Below, piece by piece: positions 32,533 to 41,682 of a DNA stretch of 64,000 bases. The DNA lies in NCBI RefSeq assembly GCF_028369135.1, contig NZ_JAPWHW010000002.1, positions 186,001 through 250,000 on the forward strand, given 5' to 3'. The notes under the pieces are model-generated. The model saw nothing but the letters and a program-made list of their open reading frames with translations, searched no databases and was not told the DNA's origin. Positions within the stretch are counted from its first letter, which is position 1. Each line of letters begins with the position of its first letter. This DNA is from Roseovarius sp. ZX-A-9 (GTDB taxonomy: Bacteria; Pseudomonadota; Alphaproteobacteria; Rhodobacterales; Rhodobacteraceae). Made by a program: the position numbers and the translations under genes.

Positions 32533-33273
32533 CTATTGCGCCACCGCGCGCAACAGGCGCTTGCGCGTGGCCGGAATGGCGCGGATCTCGACCCCGGTAA
32601 AGACATGCAGCGTGCCCATCTCGGGATCCACCACCGCATGATCGCTCACCCACCCGCCCATCATCAGATAGGTTCGCAACAGCGGCGGCATCCGCAGCAT
32701 CGCCAGCCTTGCATCGGGCTTGCGCAGGCGCAGGGTCTGAGCAAAGCGGAACACCATTGGCGCCTTGACCCTTGGCAACCAGCGGCGCGGCGCGAGATGT
32801 CGCTCTTTCAACATCGCAAAGGCATCCAGATAGCTGTCTGCGTCGGTGCCGTGAAAAGACGAACAGCCGAACAGCATCTCGACCCCGTGATCGTCCACGT
32901 ACCGCGTCATCGCTCCCCAGGCTGCGCGCAGGATGTCGGGATCGCGCCAATCGGGATGAACGCAGAATCGGCCGATCTCGACCATCGGCCCCTCGAACCG
33001 CGCCAGCGCAGACAACTCGTAGAACTGTGCCGAATAGCTCTGGCCGATATCCGCCCCGCCTTTCAGCGGCAGCATCCGAAAACAGCAGACAAGCTGCCCG
33101 CTGCGGCACTCTTCAATCAGGATATGGGTGCAGATCTCATCGAAGGCATCGCGGTCCAGACCGTCCGCACCACCGGTGCCAAAGGTCAGCGCGCGCAGCC
33201 TCTGGGCCGCTTTCAAATCGTCATGCGACGCGCTGATGCGCGCACGGTAGCGCCGATCGGTCAATGTCGGCAT
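32533..33273 (-). CDS. olsB: ornithine-lipid N-acyltransferase, OlsB-like
   Basis: A 246-residue GNAT-fold acyltransferase of the OlsB/hemolysin-like group, which adds a 3-hydroxyacyl chain to ornithine in the first step of ornithine lipid synthesis. LRALTFG near the start, VCCFRMLP, YSAQFYELSAL and MVEIGRFCVHPDWRDPDILRAAWGAM are characteristic. No OlsA acyltransferase is next to it. Ornithine lipids are typical membrane components of this bacterial group. Confidence 0.85.
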   Translation of the reverse strand: MPTLTDRRYRARISASHDDLKAAQRLRALTFGTGGADGLDRDAFDEICTHILIEECRSGQLVCCFRMLPLKGGADIGQSYSAQFYELSALARFEGPMVEIGRFCVHPDWRDPDILRAAWGAMTRYVDDHGVEMLFGCSSFHGTDADSYLDAFAMLKERHLAPRRWLPRVKAPMVFRFAQTLRLRKPDARLAMLRMPPLLRTYLMMGGWVSDHAVVDPEMGTLHVFTGVEIRAIPATRKRLLRAVAQ

Positions 33274-33373
33274 GGGCGTTCCCTATCCAAGCCTGGGCAA
33301 AGAATACCCAAGCACGATCATACGCACAATCCGTGACAAAGCCGTGTCGCTGCCGTGGCGCCTTGCGAAAAAC

Positions 33374-33826
33374 CTAGAAGAACTGGCTCGGGTCGATATT
33401 GCCGAAATTGTCGAGGATCTGGCGCAGCACACCCTTGCCGGTGACCGACGAATCGGTCACGCGCCGGGTGAGCGGCACGATATTGCCGTCGCGCAGCGAG
33501 AACGTCTCGATATTCGCGATCGTATCGTTCTCGTCAAAACTGATCGCCAGCACCTGCCGCTCGACCACCTCGGGGCGCAGCATGCCGAAATGTTTCATCC
33601 GGCTGCGCACGTAGTAATAATCACCCTCGCCCAGAACCCCCGCCGCAGAGGGCGCGCCGATCACGTCATCCACCGTGGAGCGCGAATCGACCCCGACGAC
33701 CAGCTGATTGAGGTCTTCTTCGGGCGGCACATAACCATGGTTGCGGTAGATCGAGGTACAGGCCACAACAGAGGCCAACCCCAGAAGGGCAACGATGGTG
33801 CGCAGCGTTAATTTGAGCCCGGTCAT
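33374..33826 (-). CDS. bamE: BamE/SmpA-family outer-membrane lipoprotein
   Basis: A 150-residue lipoprotein with an N-terminal signal helix and lipobox LASVVAC (cleavage before Cys at about residue 23). The rest matches the SmpA/OmlA fold: VVGVDSRSTVDDVIGAPSAAGVLGEGDYYYVRS, then ERQVLAISFDENDTIANIETFSL. BamE supports the machinery that inserts beta-barrel proteins in the outer membrane. It is divergent from the DUF177 gene, with about 90 nt between the starts. Confidence 0.87.
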   Translation of the reverse strand: MTGLKLTLRTIVALLGLASVVACTSIYRNHGYVPPEEDLNQLVVGVDSRSTVDDVIGAPSAAGVLGEGDYYYVRSRMKHFGMLRPEVVERQVLAISFDENDTIANIETFSLRDGNIVPLTRRVTDSSVTGKGVLRQILDNFGNIDPSQFF

Positions 33827-33916
33827 GATTGCCCTCTTGATTTCAGCCCGGTCAGGCTTTTATCCGGCTTACAACAAGGTGACCGCGAGGTTCAAGAAAG
33901 GATAGAGGTGCAGTAG

Positions 33917-34468
33917 ATGGCACAACGCCCCGAAACCCCAGATATCCTGCGCATCGCGGACCTGTCACAAGGCGCGACCGCATCCTTTGACCTCGCGCCA
34001 GATGCCGCGACACGCAGCGCGCTGGCCGAAACGCTGGACGTTCAGGCGATTCGCAAGCTCAGCTTTGCAGGCAAGCTCTCGCCCGAAGGCAAGCGCGACT
34101 GGCGGCTTGATGCCAGTCTGGGCGCAACCGTCGTGCAGTCCTGCGTTGTCACGCTTGAGCCGATCACGACGCGTATCGACCGCAAGGTGGTGCGGCGCTT
34201 TATTGCCGACATGCCGGACAGCGGAGATGCCGAAGAGGTCGAAATAACCGAGGACGAATCGATCGAGCCACTGACCGGAACCGTTGATCTGAACCAGGTC
34301 ATGACCGAGGCACTGGCACTGGCCCTGCCCGATTACCCGCGTGCCGACGGTGCCGAGATGGGCGAAGCCATATTCGCCGCGCCAGACACCACGCCACTGC
34401 GGGACGCGGACCTGAAACCCTTCGCCGGTTTGGCGGCTCTGAAATCGAAACTGGAAAAAGACGACTGA
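33917..34468 (+). CDS. DUF177 / YceD-like protein
   Basis: A 183-residue protein with the DUF177 pattern: an N-terminal beta region, VVQSCVVTLEPITTRIDRKVVRRF in the middle and the late sequence PLTGTVDLNQVMTEALALALPDYPRADGAE. Genes of this family nearly always precede rpmF, as here, and are linked to 23S rRNA accumulation. An AGGTGCAG-type site lies before the ATG. Confidence 0.88.
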   Translation: MAQRPETPDILRIADLSQGATASFDLAPDAATRSALAETLDVQAIRKLSFAGKLSPEGKRDWRLDASLGATVVQSCVVTLEPITTRIDRKVVRRFIADMPDSGDAEEVEITEDESIEPLTGTVDLNQVMTEALALALPDYPRADGAEMGEAIFAAPDTTPLRDADLKPFAGLAALKSKLEKDD

Positions 34469-34497
34469 CCGATTGGGCAAAAGATGCTAAATATCGC

Positions 34498-34525
34498 TTG
34501 CCCTTGTACGATTTAGTTGTATTTT
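34498..34525 (+). promoter_or_regulatory. candidate promoter for rpmF-plsX-fabH
   Basis: TTGCCC (34498-34503), a 16-nt spacer and TATTTT (34520-34525) lie in the 166-nt gap before rpmF. The position, about 110 nt before the start codon, fits a separate promoter for the ribosomal protein and fatty-acid genes. Confidence 0.45.
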
Positions 34526-34634
34526 CGCCCTTCCATCGGAATTTGGGGTTGAACCGCTGGCTCTGGACAGACTAAGAGCCGCGTGACCACGAGAAACCGG
34601 GACGTAAGTGCCCAAAGGATAGTAGGATCGCACA

Positions 34635-34841
34635 ATGGCTGTCCAGCAGAACAAAGTATCGAAATCGCGCCGCAACAATCGCCGCGCACACGACTCGCTC
34701 AGCGCAGCGAACCCGAACGAATGCCCGAACTGCGGCGAACTGAAGCGCCCACACCATGTGTGCCCGGCTTGCGGCCACTATGCCGAGCGCGAAATCGTGG
34801 CAATGGCGGATGAGGTCGATCTGGACGAAGACGCAGCCTGA
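34635..34841 (+). CDS. rpmF: 50S ribosomal protein L32
   Basis: A 68-residue protein: [20 protein letters not shown] is the conserved L32 N-terminus, and [18 protein letters not shown] carries the four zinc-binding cysteines. AAAGGATAG precedes the ATG by a few nucleotides. It is followed by plsX as in most bacteria of this class. Confidence 0.97.
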   Translation: MAVQQNKVSKSRRNNRRAHDSLSAANPNECPNCGELKRPHHVCPACGHYAEREIVAMADEVDLDEDAA

Positions 34842-34876
34842 CCCCGCCGGGGACCTGCAGAGAACGGACCGCCTTG

Positions 34877-35977
34877 ATGACCGCGCATCCCGATCAAAAC
34901 AAGACGGGGGCCGGACGCACCATCATATCGGTTGATGCGATGGGTGGCGACATGGGCCCGGCCACAGTTGTGGCCGGCATCGCCAAATCCGCGCGCAAGA
35001 ACCCCAATATCGGTTTCATCCTGCATGGCCGCAAGGATGAGCTCGAACGCCTTGTCGCCAAGCGCAGACATCTGGCCGACTGCGTCGAGATACGCAACGC
35101 GCCTGACGTGGTGTCGATGCACGACAAGCCGAGTCAGGTGATGCGCAACGGCAAAACCACCTCGATGTGGTCCGCACTCGAATCGGTGCGCGCCGGCGAG
35201 GCAACGGTTTGCGTGTCTTGCGGCAATACCGGCGCATTGATGATGATGTCGGTCCTGCGCCTGCGCCGCCTGCCCGGCATCTATCGCCCGGCCATCGCCG
35301 TGATGTGGCCCTCGCGCAACCCCCAGGGGTTTAACGTGCTGCTTGATGGTGGCGCGGATATCCGCGCTGATGCCAAGGATCTCATGCAATACGCGTTGAT
35401 GGGCACCTCCTACGCCCGCAACGGCTTTGGCGTGGCACGGCCGCGTATCGGCCTGCTGAATGTCGGCACCGAAGAGCACAAGGGCCGTTCCGAGCTGAAA
35501 GAGGCGCATGACCTGATTTCGGCCAATGCCCCCTATGCAGATTTCGATTTCGTCGGCTTCGTCGAGGGGCGCGACCTGCCCGGCGACACTTGCGATGTGA
35601 TCATCACCGACGGCTTTACCGGCAATGTCGCCCTGAAAACCGGCGAAGGCACCGCCACCCTGATCGCCGAATTGCTGCGCGAGGCGTTCCAGTATTCGAT
35701 GCTCTCAAGGCTGGCATCGCTGCTGGCCTATACGTCGCTTCAGCGCCTGAAAAAGCGGATTGACCCGCGGCGCGTCAATGGCGGCGTGTTCCTCGGGCTC
35801 AACGGAACAGTCGTGAAATCTCACGGTGCGGCGGACGCCACCGGCGTTTCGGCGGCGTTGAAGCTGGCCTTTCAGCTGGCCGAAACCGGATTTTCCGAAA
35901 AACTTGCCGCGCGGGTTGCATCCGCCTCCCTGCCCACGCAGGATACCGACAGCGAAGAGGACGGTGGGAAATCATGA
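34877..35977 (+). CDS. plsX: acyl-phosphate synthase PlsX
   Basis: A 366-residue phosphate acyltransferase that makes acyl-phosphate from acyl-ACP for phospholipid synthesis. SVDAMGGDMGPATVVAGI, SCGNTGALM, LLDGGADIRADAKDLMQYALMG, RIGLLNVGTEEHKG and TDGFTGNVALKT are all classical motifs. An ATG at 34877 is preferred over the overlapping upstream TTG. Its stop overlaps the fabH start by 4 nt. Confidence 0.96.
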   Translation: MTAHPDQNKTGAGRTIISVDAMGGDMGPATVVAGIAKSARKNPNIGFILHGRKDELERLVAKRRHLADCVEIRNAPDVVSMHDKPSQVMRNGKTTSMWSALESVRAGEATVCVSCGNTGALMMMSVLRLRRLPGIYRPAIAVMWPSRNPQGFNVLLDGGADIRADAKDLMQYALMGTSYARNGFGVARPRIGLLNVGTEEHKGRSELKEAHDLISANAPYADFDFVGFVEGRDLPGDTCDVIITDGFTGNVALKTGEGTATLIAELLREAFQYSMLSRLASLLAYTSLQRLKKRIDPRRVNGGVFLGLNGTVVKSHGAADATGVSAALKLAFQLAETGFSEKLAARVASASLPTQDTDSEEDGGKS

Positions 35978-36948
35978 CAAGACGCGCCGTGGCACGGGGC
36001 ATAGGGCATTATCTGCCCGAACGGATTGTGCCGAACTCCGAATTCGAATCCTTTCTGGACACGTCCGATGAATGGATCAGAACCCGGTCAGGGATAGAGC
36101 GGCGCCATTTTGCAGCCGAAGGCCAAAGCACCTCGGACCTCGCCACCGAGGCCGCGCGTGCAGCGCTCGAACATGCCGAGCTGGATGTGGGTGATATCGA
36201 CGGAATCATCGTCGCCACCTCGACCCCGGACCTGACCTTTCCTTCCGTCGGCACGATGGTCCAGAGTAAGCTCGGAATGACGCACGGCTTTGCCTTTGAC
36301 GTGCAGGCGGTCTGTGCCGGGTTCATCTACGCCCTTGGGACCGCCAATGCGCTGATCGTTGCCGGTCAGGCCGAGCGGTTGCTGGTGATCGGGGCCGAAA
36401 CCTTCAGCCGCATCATGGATTGGCAGGACCGCAGCACCTGTGTGCTCTTTGGCGATGGCGCGGGCGCGCTGGTGCTGGAGGCCGCAACCGGCGACGGTAC
36501 CAATGCCGACCGCGGCATTCTGGCAACCGACCTGCATTCTGACGGGCGCTACCGCGAGATGCTTTATGTGGACGGCGGCGTCAGCACGACCGGCACATCG
36601 GGCAAGCTGCGGATGCAAGGCAATCTTCTGTTTCGCCAGGCGGTCGAAAAGCTGACCCAGACCGCCGACGCGGCCCTCGCCAAGATCGGCCTGACGGGAG
36701 CTGACGTGGACTGGATCGTGCCACATCAGGCCAATAGCCGCATCATCGCGGGCACCGCAAAGAAGATGAATGTGCCGATGGATCGTGTCATCCTGACGGT
36801 GCAGGATCACGGCAATACCTCTGCGGCCTCGATCCCTCTGGCGCTGTCCGTGGGGGTCGGTGATGGCCGCATCAAACGCGGTGATCTGATCCTGAGCGAA
36901 GCCATCGGCGGAGGGCTGGCCTGGGGCGCAGTCGCCCTACGGTGGTAG
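35974..36948 (+). CDS. fabH: 3-oxoacyl-ACP synthase III (FabH)
   Basis: A 324-residue condensing enzyme that starts fatty-acid chains from acetyl-CoA and malonyl-ACP. The catalytic triad is visible: Cys in DVQAVCAGF, His in WIVPHQANSRI and Asn in HGNTSAASIPLAL. The early DEWIRTRSGIERR motif is also typical. The ATG lies inside the plsX stop (ATGA), so the two are co-translated. Confidence 0.97.
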   Translation: MTRRAVARGIGHYLPERIVPNSEFESFLDTSDEWIRTRSGIERRHFAAEGQSTSDLATEAARAALEHAELDVGDIDGIIVATSTPDLTFPSVGTMVQSKLGMTHGFAFDVQAVCAGFIYALGTANALIVAGQAERLLVIGAETFSRIMDWQDRSTCVLFGDGAGALVLEAATGDGTNADRGILATDLHSDGRYREMLYVDGGVSTTGTSGKLRMQGNLLFRQAVEKLTQTADAALAKIGLTGADVDWIVPHQANSRIIAGTAKKMNVPMDRVILTVQDHGNTSAASIPLALSVGVGDGRIKRGDLILSEAIGGGLAWGAVALRW

Positions 36949-37001
36949 TGCTGCAATCGCGGCATACGGCAAGCATAAGCTGCCGCCTGCAAGCTGTTAT
37001 A

Positions 37002-37030
37002 TTGACTTTCAAAATTCTTCGCCCCTATTG
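37002..37030 (+). promoter_or_regulatory. candidate sigma-70 promoter for ihfA
   Basis: TTGACT (37002-37007), a 17-nt A/T-rich spacer and CTATTG (37025-37030) lie 26 nt upstream of the ihfA start in an otherwise short AT-rich gap. Confidence 0.55.
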
Positions 37031-37056
37031 TGATGAAAACAAATCTGGGGGACCGT

Positions 37057-37359
37057 ATGAGTGACAAAACACTGACGCGCATGGACCTGAGCGAAGCCAT
37101 CTTTCGCGAAGTGGGTCTGTCGCGCAATGACTCTGCCCAACTTGTCGAGAGCGTGCTTGACCATATGTCCGACGCGCTCGTGCGCGGCGAACAGGTCAAG
37201 ATCTCCTCATTCGGGACGTTCTCGGTGCGCGAAAAATCGGCGCGTGTCGGACGCAATCCCAAGACGGGCGAAGAAGTCCCGATCAATCCGCGCCGCGTTC
37301 TGACTTTCCGGCCTTCACACCTGATGAAAGATCGTGTTGCCGCCGGAAACAAGGCTTAA
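37057..37359 (+). CDS. ihfA: integration host factor alpha subunit
   Basis: A 100-residue HU/IHF-family DNA-bending protein. [32 protein letters not shown] starts the dimer fold, [29 protein letters not shown] contains the DNA-inserting beta arm, and [14 protein letters not shown] ends the domain. GGGGGA lies about 5 nt before the ATG. The merR-like gene follows 9 nt later, a common arrangement in alphaproteobacteria. Confidence 0.95.
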   Translation: MSDKTLTRMDLSEAIFREVGLSRNDSAQLVESVLDHMSDALVRGEQVKISSFGTFSVREKSARVGRNPKTGEEVPINPRRVLTFRPSHLMKDRVAAGNKA

Positions 37360-37368
37360 GGCAGGAAC

Positions 37369-38628
37369 ATGGCGAAATCCGCCGATGCCTTTCGTACCAT
37401 CAGTGAAGTTGCCGACTGGCTGGGCATTCCTGCTCATGTCTTGCGGTTCTGGGAAAGCAAGTTCACCCAGGTAAAGCCAGTCAAGCGCGCCGGTGGGCGA
37501 CGCTATTACCGCCCGGCCGACATGCAACTTCTGGGTGGTATCCGCAAACTGCTGCACGAAGATGGCATGACCATCAAAGGCGTGCAGAAGGTTCTTAGGG
37601 AACAGGGGGTTAAGGAAGTTTCCGCCCTGTCGCCACCGCTTGATTCAGACGCCAGCGACACGCTTGAGGTCAGCGGAATCGCGCTTGACGTTACTGCCCC
37701 CGAAGAAGAGCCCAAAGGCAAGGTGCTCAACTTTGAGAGGGGCAAGCCGCAGAAAGCTGCGGCTGCTGACACCCCTGCCGAGAACACCCAGGATGCGGGT
37801 AGCGAGGATAAAGCGGAAGAGCCCGCACCAGACGAAATCGCCTCGTCACCGCGCGAGGACGACCAGCCGCAAGAGGCGAGTGATGCGGACAGCGATGAAG
37901 CCGATGAAACGGATTCGGTAGAACCGCAATCGGCGGCGCCCGAGGACGATCACGATCACCATGACGAAGCGGACGATCCCACGCCCCAGATCGAAGAACC
38001 CGCCCCGCAACAGCCCAGCCCGACGCGCGGCACCAGCGACATGCCGAGCTTTCTCAAGCAGAGCCTCGAAGAACGCGGCGCGCGCGCGGACAAACCTGCA
38101 ACCGAAGACACGTCAGGCACCGAGGCGGTCCTTGCAGACGCGCCTGACGCAGACGAGGATTCAACCCCGCCACCTCCCCTGCAGAAGGCAGACGAATCAA
38201 TTTCCGAGCCCAAATCAGAGCCGGAACCCGAGGCGTCGATAGAGGAAGCGCAACCAGAGCCAGAACAGACATCGGACCTCGCCCGCGAGCCGGTACCGGA
38301 GACCACCCAGTCCGAATCAGCGTCCGAGCCCGCTGACAGCCCGGCAGAGGACACCGCAGACCAAGAACCGGAACCCGAGGCAGAGCCCGAGACCGCCGCG
38401 CCTGCAGAAGCAGCGCCCGAAGCTGCTGAAGTGCCCGAGTCGCCGCGTGCCACACCTATTGTCACCCCGCCGGACCCGGCAGATGATGAGCTTCCCGGGC
38501 CGCCCTCCGCGCTCAGCGCGCTTGCTGCACTGCGTGGTGCCACCCCTGCCCCGACCGCCGAACTGAGCGCTCTGGCCGACAGGCTGCGCAAGGTGCAAGA
38601 GGCGCGGTCGTCCAGCGCGAACTCATAA
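37369..38628 (+). CDS. MerR-family regulator with long acidic low-complexity tail
   Basis: A 419-residue protein. Only residues 8-85 are a conserved domain: a MerR winged helix ([22 protein letters not shown], then RRYYRPADM and [12 protein letters not shown]). About 310 residues that follow are rich in Glu, Asp, Pro and Ala with no fold apparent, ending in a short Ala/Leu-rich helix, [14 protein letters not shown]. It is next to ihfA as in related genomes. No effector domain or metal ligands are seen, so it is probably not a metal sensor. Confidence 0.85.
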   Translation: MAKSADAFRTISEVADWLGIPAHVLRFWESKFTQVKPVKRAGGRRYYRPADMQLLGGIRKLLHEDGMTIKGVQKVLREQGVKEVSALSPPLDSDASDTLEVSGIALDVTAPEEEPKGKVLNFERGKPQKAAAADTPAENTQDAGSEDKAEEPAPDEIASSPREDDQPQEASDADSDEADETDSVEPQSAAPEDDHDHHDEADDPTPQIEEPAPQQPSPTRGTSDMPSFLKQSLEERGARADKPATEDTSGTEAVLADAPDADEDSTPPPPLQKADESISEPKSEPEPEASIEEAQPEPEQTSDLAREPVPETTQSESASEPADSPAEDTADQEPEPEAEPETAAPAEAAPEAAEVPESPRATPIVTPPDPADDELPGPPSALSALAALRGATPAPTAELSALADRLRKVQEARSSSANS

Positions 38629-38690
38629 GCACGAAAGTTGGGAATTACCTCTTGTCCCCACGCTGAAAACCGGTATGTATCGCGCGAAGT

Positions 38691-38767
38691 CGGGCTATGG
38701 CGCAGTCTGGTAGCGCGTCCGTCTGGGGGACGGAAGGTCGCAGGTTCGAGTCCTGCTAGCCCGACCA
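38691..38767 (+). tRNA. tRNA-Pro (anticodon GGG)
   Basis: A 77-nt cloverleaf with encoded CCA. The acceptor arms are CGGGCTA and TAGCCCG, the discriminator is A, the anticodon stem TCCGT/ACGGA encloses CTGGGGG with anticodon GGG, and the T arm is GCAGG-TTCGAGT-CCTGC. It reads CCC and CCT codons. Confidence 0.96.
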
Positions 38768-38825
38768 AGATCAAGACGCCCAGCGGGTTTGACCTGCGGG
38801 CGTTTTGTCGTTTCAGGGGAGTCCG

Positions 38826-39926
38826 ATGACCGAACTTGCCAAGACTGATTTTCCCGCTGGCGTGCTCTGCGACAGCCAAATGCAGGTGCTCATGGATACG
38901 GGCGCCATCACAGCCACCTCCCCCATCACGGACGGCCAGATTCAGCCCGCCTCGCTGGACCTGCGGCTGGGCACGACGGCCTACCGGGTGCGCGCGTCCT
39001 TCCTGACCGGCAAATCCGCCACCGTGACCGAGCGGCTGGCCGATTTCGGCATGCACGAGATGGACCTGACCGGCGGCGCGGTGCTGGAAAAGGGCTGCGT
39101 TTACGTGGTGCCGCTGATGGAGAGCCTGGCTCTGCCCAAGGGTATCTCGGGCGCGGCCTCGGCCAAATCCTCAATCGGGCGGCTCGATTTGTTGACCCGG
39201 GTGATCACCGATCACGGGGTCGAATTCGACCGCGTGCCGGACGGTTACCAAGGCCAGCTCTATGTCGAGATTTGCCCGCGCTCATTCTCCGTCGTGGTGC
39301 GCACCGGGCAGATGCTGAACCAGATCATCTTTCGTGTGGGCAGGACCATCCTGACCGATGACGAACTGCGCGCATTGCACCACACCGTGCCGATCGTCTC
39401 GGGCGATCCGGTGATCTCGGATGGGCTGGGCTTTTCGGTCGACCTGAAACCCGGCGCCGGCGATCTGGTCGGTTATCGCGCCAAGCCCCATACGGGCGTG
39501 ATCGACCTCGACAAACTCGGTCACTACGATCCGGACGATTTCTGGGAGAAACTCCACACGTCCGAGGGGCGGATCATCCTTGATCCCGGCGCGTTCTACA
39601 TCCTAGTGAGTCGCGAGGCCATCACCATCCCGCCCAATTGCGCCGCCGAAATGGCACCATATCTCGCAATGGTCGGTGAATTCCGGGTGCATTATGCAGG
39701 GTTCTTTGATCCCGGCTTTGGCCATTCCAGCGACGGGATAGGATCGCGCGGGGTTCTGGAGGTGCGCTGCCACGAGGCCCCGTTCGTACTGGAGCACGGC
39801 CAGATCGTGGGGCGTCTCGTGTACGAGAAGATGTCACAAATGCCCGCACGCCTCTATGGTGCGGCGCTGGCCTCGAACTACCAGGGCCAGGGGCTCAAAC
39901 TGTCAAAGCATTTCAAAACCGGCTGA
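38826..39926 (+). CDS. dcd: dCTP deaminase, two-domain form
   Basis: A 366-residue protein, about twice the size of the usual 190-residue dCTP deaminase, as in many alphaproteobacteria. The N-terminal half has QPASLDLRLGTTAYRVRA and AKSSIGRLDLLTRVITDHG, and the second half repeats the fold with AEMAPYLAMVGEFRVHYAGFFDPGFGHSS, carrying the family G-x2-D-x2-F-like patterns. It makes dUTP for thymidylate synthesis. The ATG at 38826 lies 58 nt after tRNA-Pro. Confidence 0.88.
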   Translation: MTELAKTDFPAGVLCDSQMQVLMDTGAITATSPITDGQIQPASLDLRLGTTAYRVRASFLTGKSATVTERLADFGMHEMDLTGGAVLEKGCVYVVPLMESLALPKGISGAASAKSSIGRLDLLTRVITDHGVEFDRVPDGYQGQLYVEICPRSFSVVVRTGQMLNQIIFRVGRTILTDDELRALHHTVPIVSGDPVISDGLGFSVDLKPGAGDLVGYRAKPHTGVIDLDKLGHYDPDDFWEKLHTSEGRIILDPGAFYILVSREAITIPPNCAAEMAPYLAMVGEFRVHYAGFFDPGFGHSSDGIGSRGVLEVRCHEAPFVLEHGQIVGRLVYEKMSQMPARLYGAALASNYQGQGLKLSKHFKTG

Positions 39927-39933
39927 CGCGCCG

Positions 39934-40152
39934 CTACATCCGGCCCATCTTGCGCGTCATGCGCATGGTCTGTTTCATGCGCTTTTGCGCCTCACCGGTT
40001 GCCGGACCAGGGGATTGCGCGCTCGGTTCTGCGCCGTCCTTGCCCTTGTTCATCCGCTTGCCCACGGCGTCCATCCCGGCATTCACGCCGGATCGCATTA
40101 GGCGGCGCATGACCATGCGCATGACCATGGAAATTATCTGATTGGCGTTCAT
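39934..40152 (-). CDS. small methionine- and arginine-rich protein, 72 aa
   Basis: The protein begins MNANQIISMVMRMVMRRLMR and ends MRMTRKMGRM; it has 12 or more methionines and is strongly basic, with a short Gly/Pro-rich middle. No family function is recognised. An in-frame longer start exists, but GGAGGG lies just before the ATG at 40152. It converges on dcd and precedes scpB at a distance on the same strand. Confidence 0.6.
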   Translation of the reverse strand: MNANQIISMVMRMVMRRLMRSGVNAGMDAVGKRMNKGKDGAEPSAQSPGPATGEAQKRMKQTMRMTRKMGRM

Positions 40153-40220
40153 TGCGCCCTCCTCGGTTTTCCTCAGGATAGCTGTAGCACACAATCAAGG
40201 TATTTTAAGGGCACCTGCGG

Positions 40221-40889
40221 TCATTCCTCGAATAGCTCAGGCTGATCTTCGTCCGGCTCCATACCCGCATCGCCCTCGTCATCATCCGTATCGCGCCCCG
40301 GCATCGACGGCGGCGGCAACCGGTTGTCCAGCAATCCAGCCGCGCGCAATTCCTTCAGGCCCGGCAGATCGCGGGCGCTCTCGAGGCCAAAATGGCTCAG
40401 GAATGTCTGTGTGACGACGAAAGTCACCGGGCGCCCCGGCGTCATCTTGCGGCGGCCAAAGCGTATCCATTCCATGTCCAGCAACTGATCAACAGTGCCG
40501 CGGCTGACCGACACGCCGCGGATTTCCTCGATCTCGGCGCGGGTGACAGGCTGGTGATAGGCGATGATCGCCAGTGTCTCGATCGCGGCGCGGCTGAGTT
40601 TGCGTGTCTCAACCGTCTCGCGCTGCATCAGGAAGCCCAGATCGGGCGCCGTGCGCATCACCCAGGCATCGCCCACGCGCATCAGCGTGACACCGCGCCC
40701 CTCGTATCGCTTGCGCAAATGAACCAGCGCTTCGGCGGCATCGCTGCCGTGGGGCAACCGCGCGTTCAGATCGCGGATCGTCACGGGCTCTGCACTGGCA
40801 AACAGGATCGCCTCGATCATGCGTTCCTGTTCACCGATAGGCGGGGCTTCGAACAGGCTTTGTGGTGTGTCGTCAGCGTCTTCGCTCAT
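40221..40889 (-). CDS. scpB: segregation and condensation protein ScpB
   Basis: A 222-residue winged-helix protein of the SMC-ScpA-ScpB condensin. The [25 protein letters not shown] start, [26 protein letters not shown] and [20 protein letters not shown]-type ending ([13 protein letters not shown]) are standard. The tail is acidic. It begins 4 nt after the scpA stop. Confidence 0.93.
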   Translation of the reverse strand: [222 protein letters not shown]

Positions 40890-40893
40890 GTCT

Positions 40894-41682
40894 TTAATCC
40901 TTGCGGCGCACTTGGATCGGCGCGAACACTTCGGCCTGCCGCAGTTCTATCCGGCCTTCCTTGGCCAGTTCCAGGGAGGCGGCAAATGTCGATGCGGTGG
41001 CTGACCGCAGACGCACCGGATCGGTGCCAAAGTTATCCGGCAGATAGGTCGAAATATCGGTCCAGGTACCGGCAAATCCAATCAGCCCGCGCATCCGTTC
41101 CAGCGCCTGTTCCAGTGAATAAATCGAATCCCGGTCCATCGCATAGGGGCGAAACTCGTCCTTGGTGCGCAGGCGCGCATAGGCTTGCATCAGGTCCAGC
41201 AGCGACGCGGTGTATGTGATGCGGCGGGTCTTCTCGATCCCTTCCGGGATGCCTCGGGCAAAGAAATCGCGCCCCAGCCGGTCGCGTGCCATCAGCCGCG
41301 CGGCGGCGTCACGCATCGCCTGCAATCGCTCCAGCTGAAACGCCAGGTGCGCCGCCAGTTCCTCGCCCGACGGGCCTTCTTCGGAGGGGTCGGGTGGCAA
41401 CAGCAACCGCGATTTGAGAAAGGCCAGCCAGGCCGCCATCACCAGGTAGTCGGCGGCAAGCTCGATCCGCAACTGCCGCGCCTTTTCGACGAAGGCCAGA
41501 TATTGCCGTGCCAGATGCAGGATACTGATCTTTCGCAGATCAACCTTCTGGGTCCGGCTGAGCGTCAGCAACAGGTCGAGCGGCCCCTCATACCCGTCCA
41601 CATCAATGATCAGCGCCTCGGCGGCCACCCGATCTGCGATGCGTTCCGGCTTGTTTGGGTCGTCGAAATCGTCCTCAGACAT
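40894..41682 (-). CDS. scpA: segregation and condensation protein ScpA
   Basis: A 262-residue kleisin subunit of bacterial condensin. YEGPLDLLLTLSRTQKVDLRKISILHLARQYLAF opens the SMC-binding part, and YLVMAAWLAFLKSRLLLP is the conserved helix. The ATG at 41682 overlaps the nagZ stop by 8 nt; an upstream in-frame ATG at 41697 is possible. Confidence 0.93.
   Translation of the reverse strand: MSEDDFDDPNKPERIADRVAAEALIIDVDGYEGPLDLLLTLSRTQKVDLRKISILHLARQYLAFVEKARQLRIELAADYLVMAAWLAFLKSRLLLPPDPSEEGPSGEELAAHLAFQLERLQAMRDAAARLMARDRLGRDFFARGIPEGIEKTRRITYTASLLDLMQAYARLRTKDEFRPYAMDRDSIYSLEQALERMRGLIGFAGTWTDISTYLPDNFGTDPVRLRSATASTFAASLELAKEGRIELRQAEVFAPIQVRRKD

Noticed and set aside
37956..39056. 366-residue minus-strand frame rich in Ser, Gly and Ala over the merR tail, tRNA-Pro and dcd
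   Set aside because: It runs through a tRNA gene and is the reverse of low-complexity sequence.
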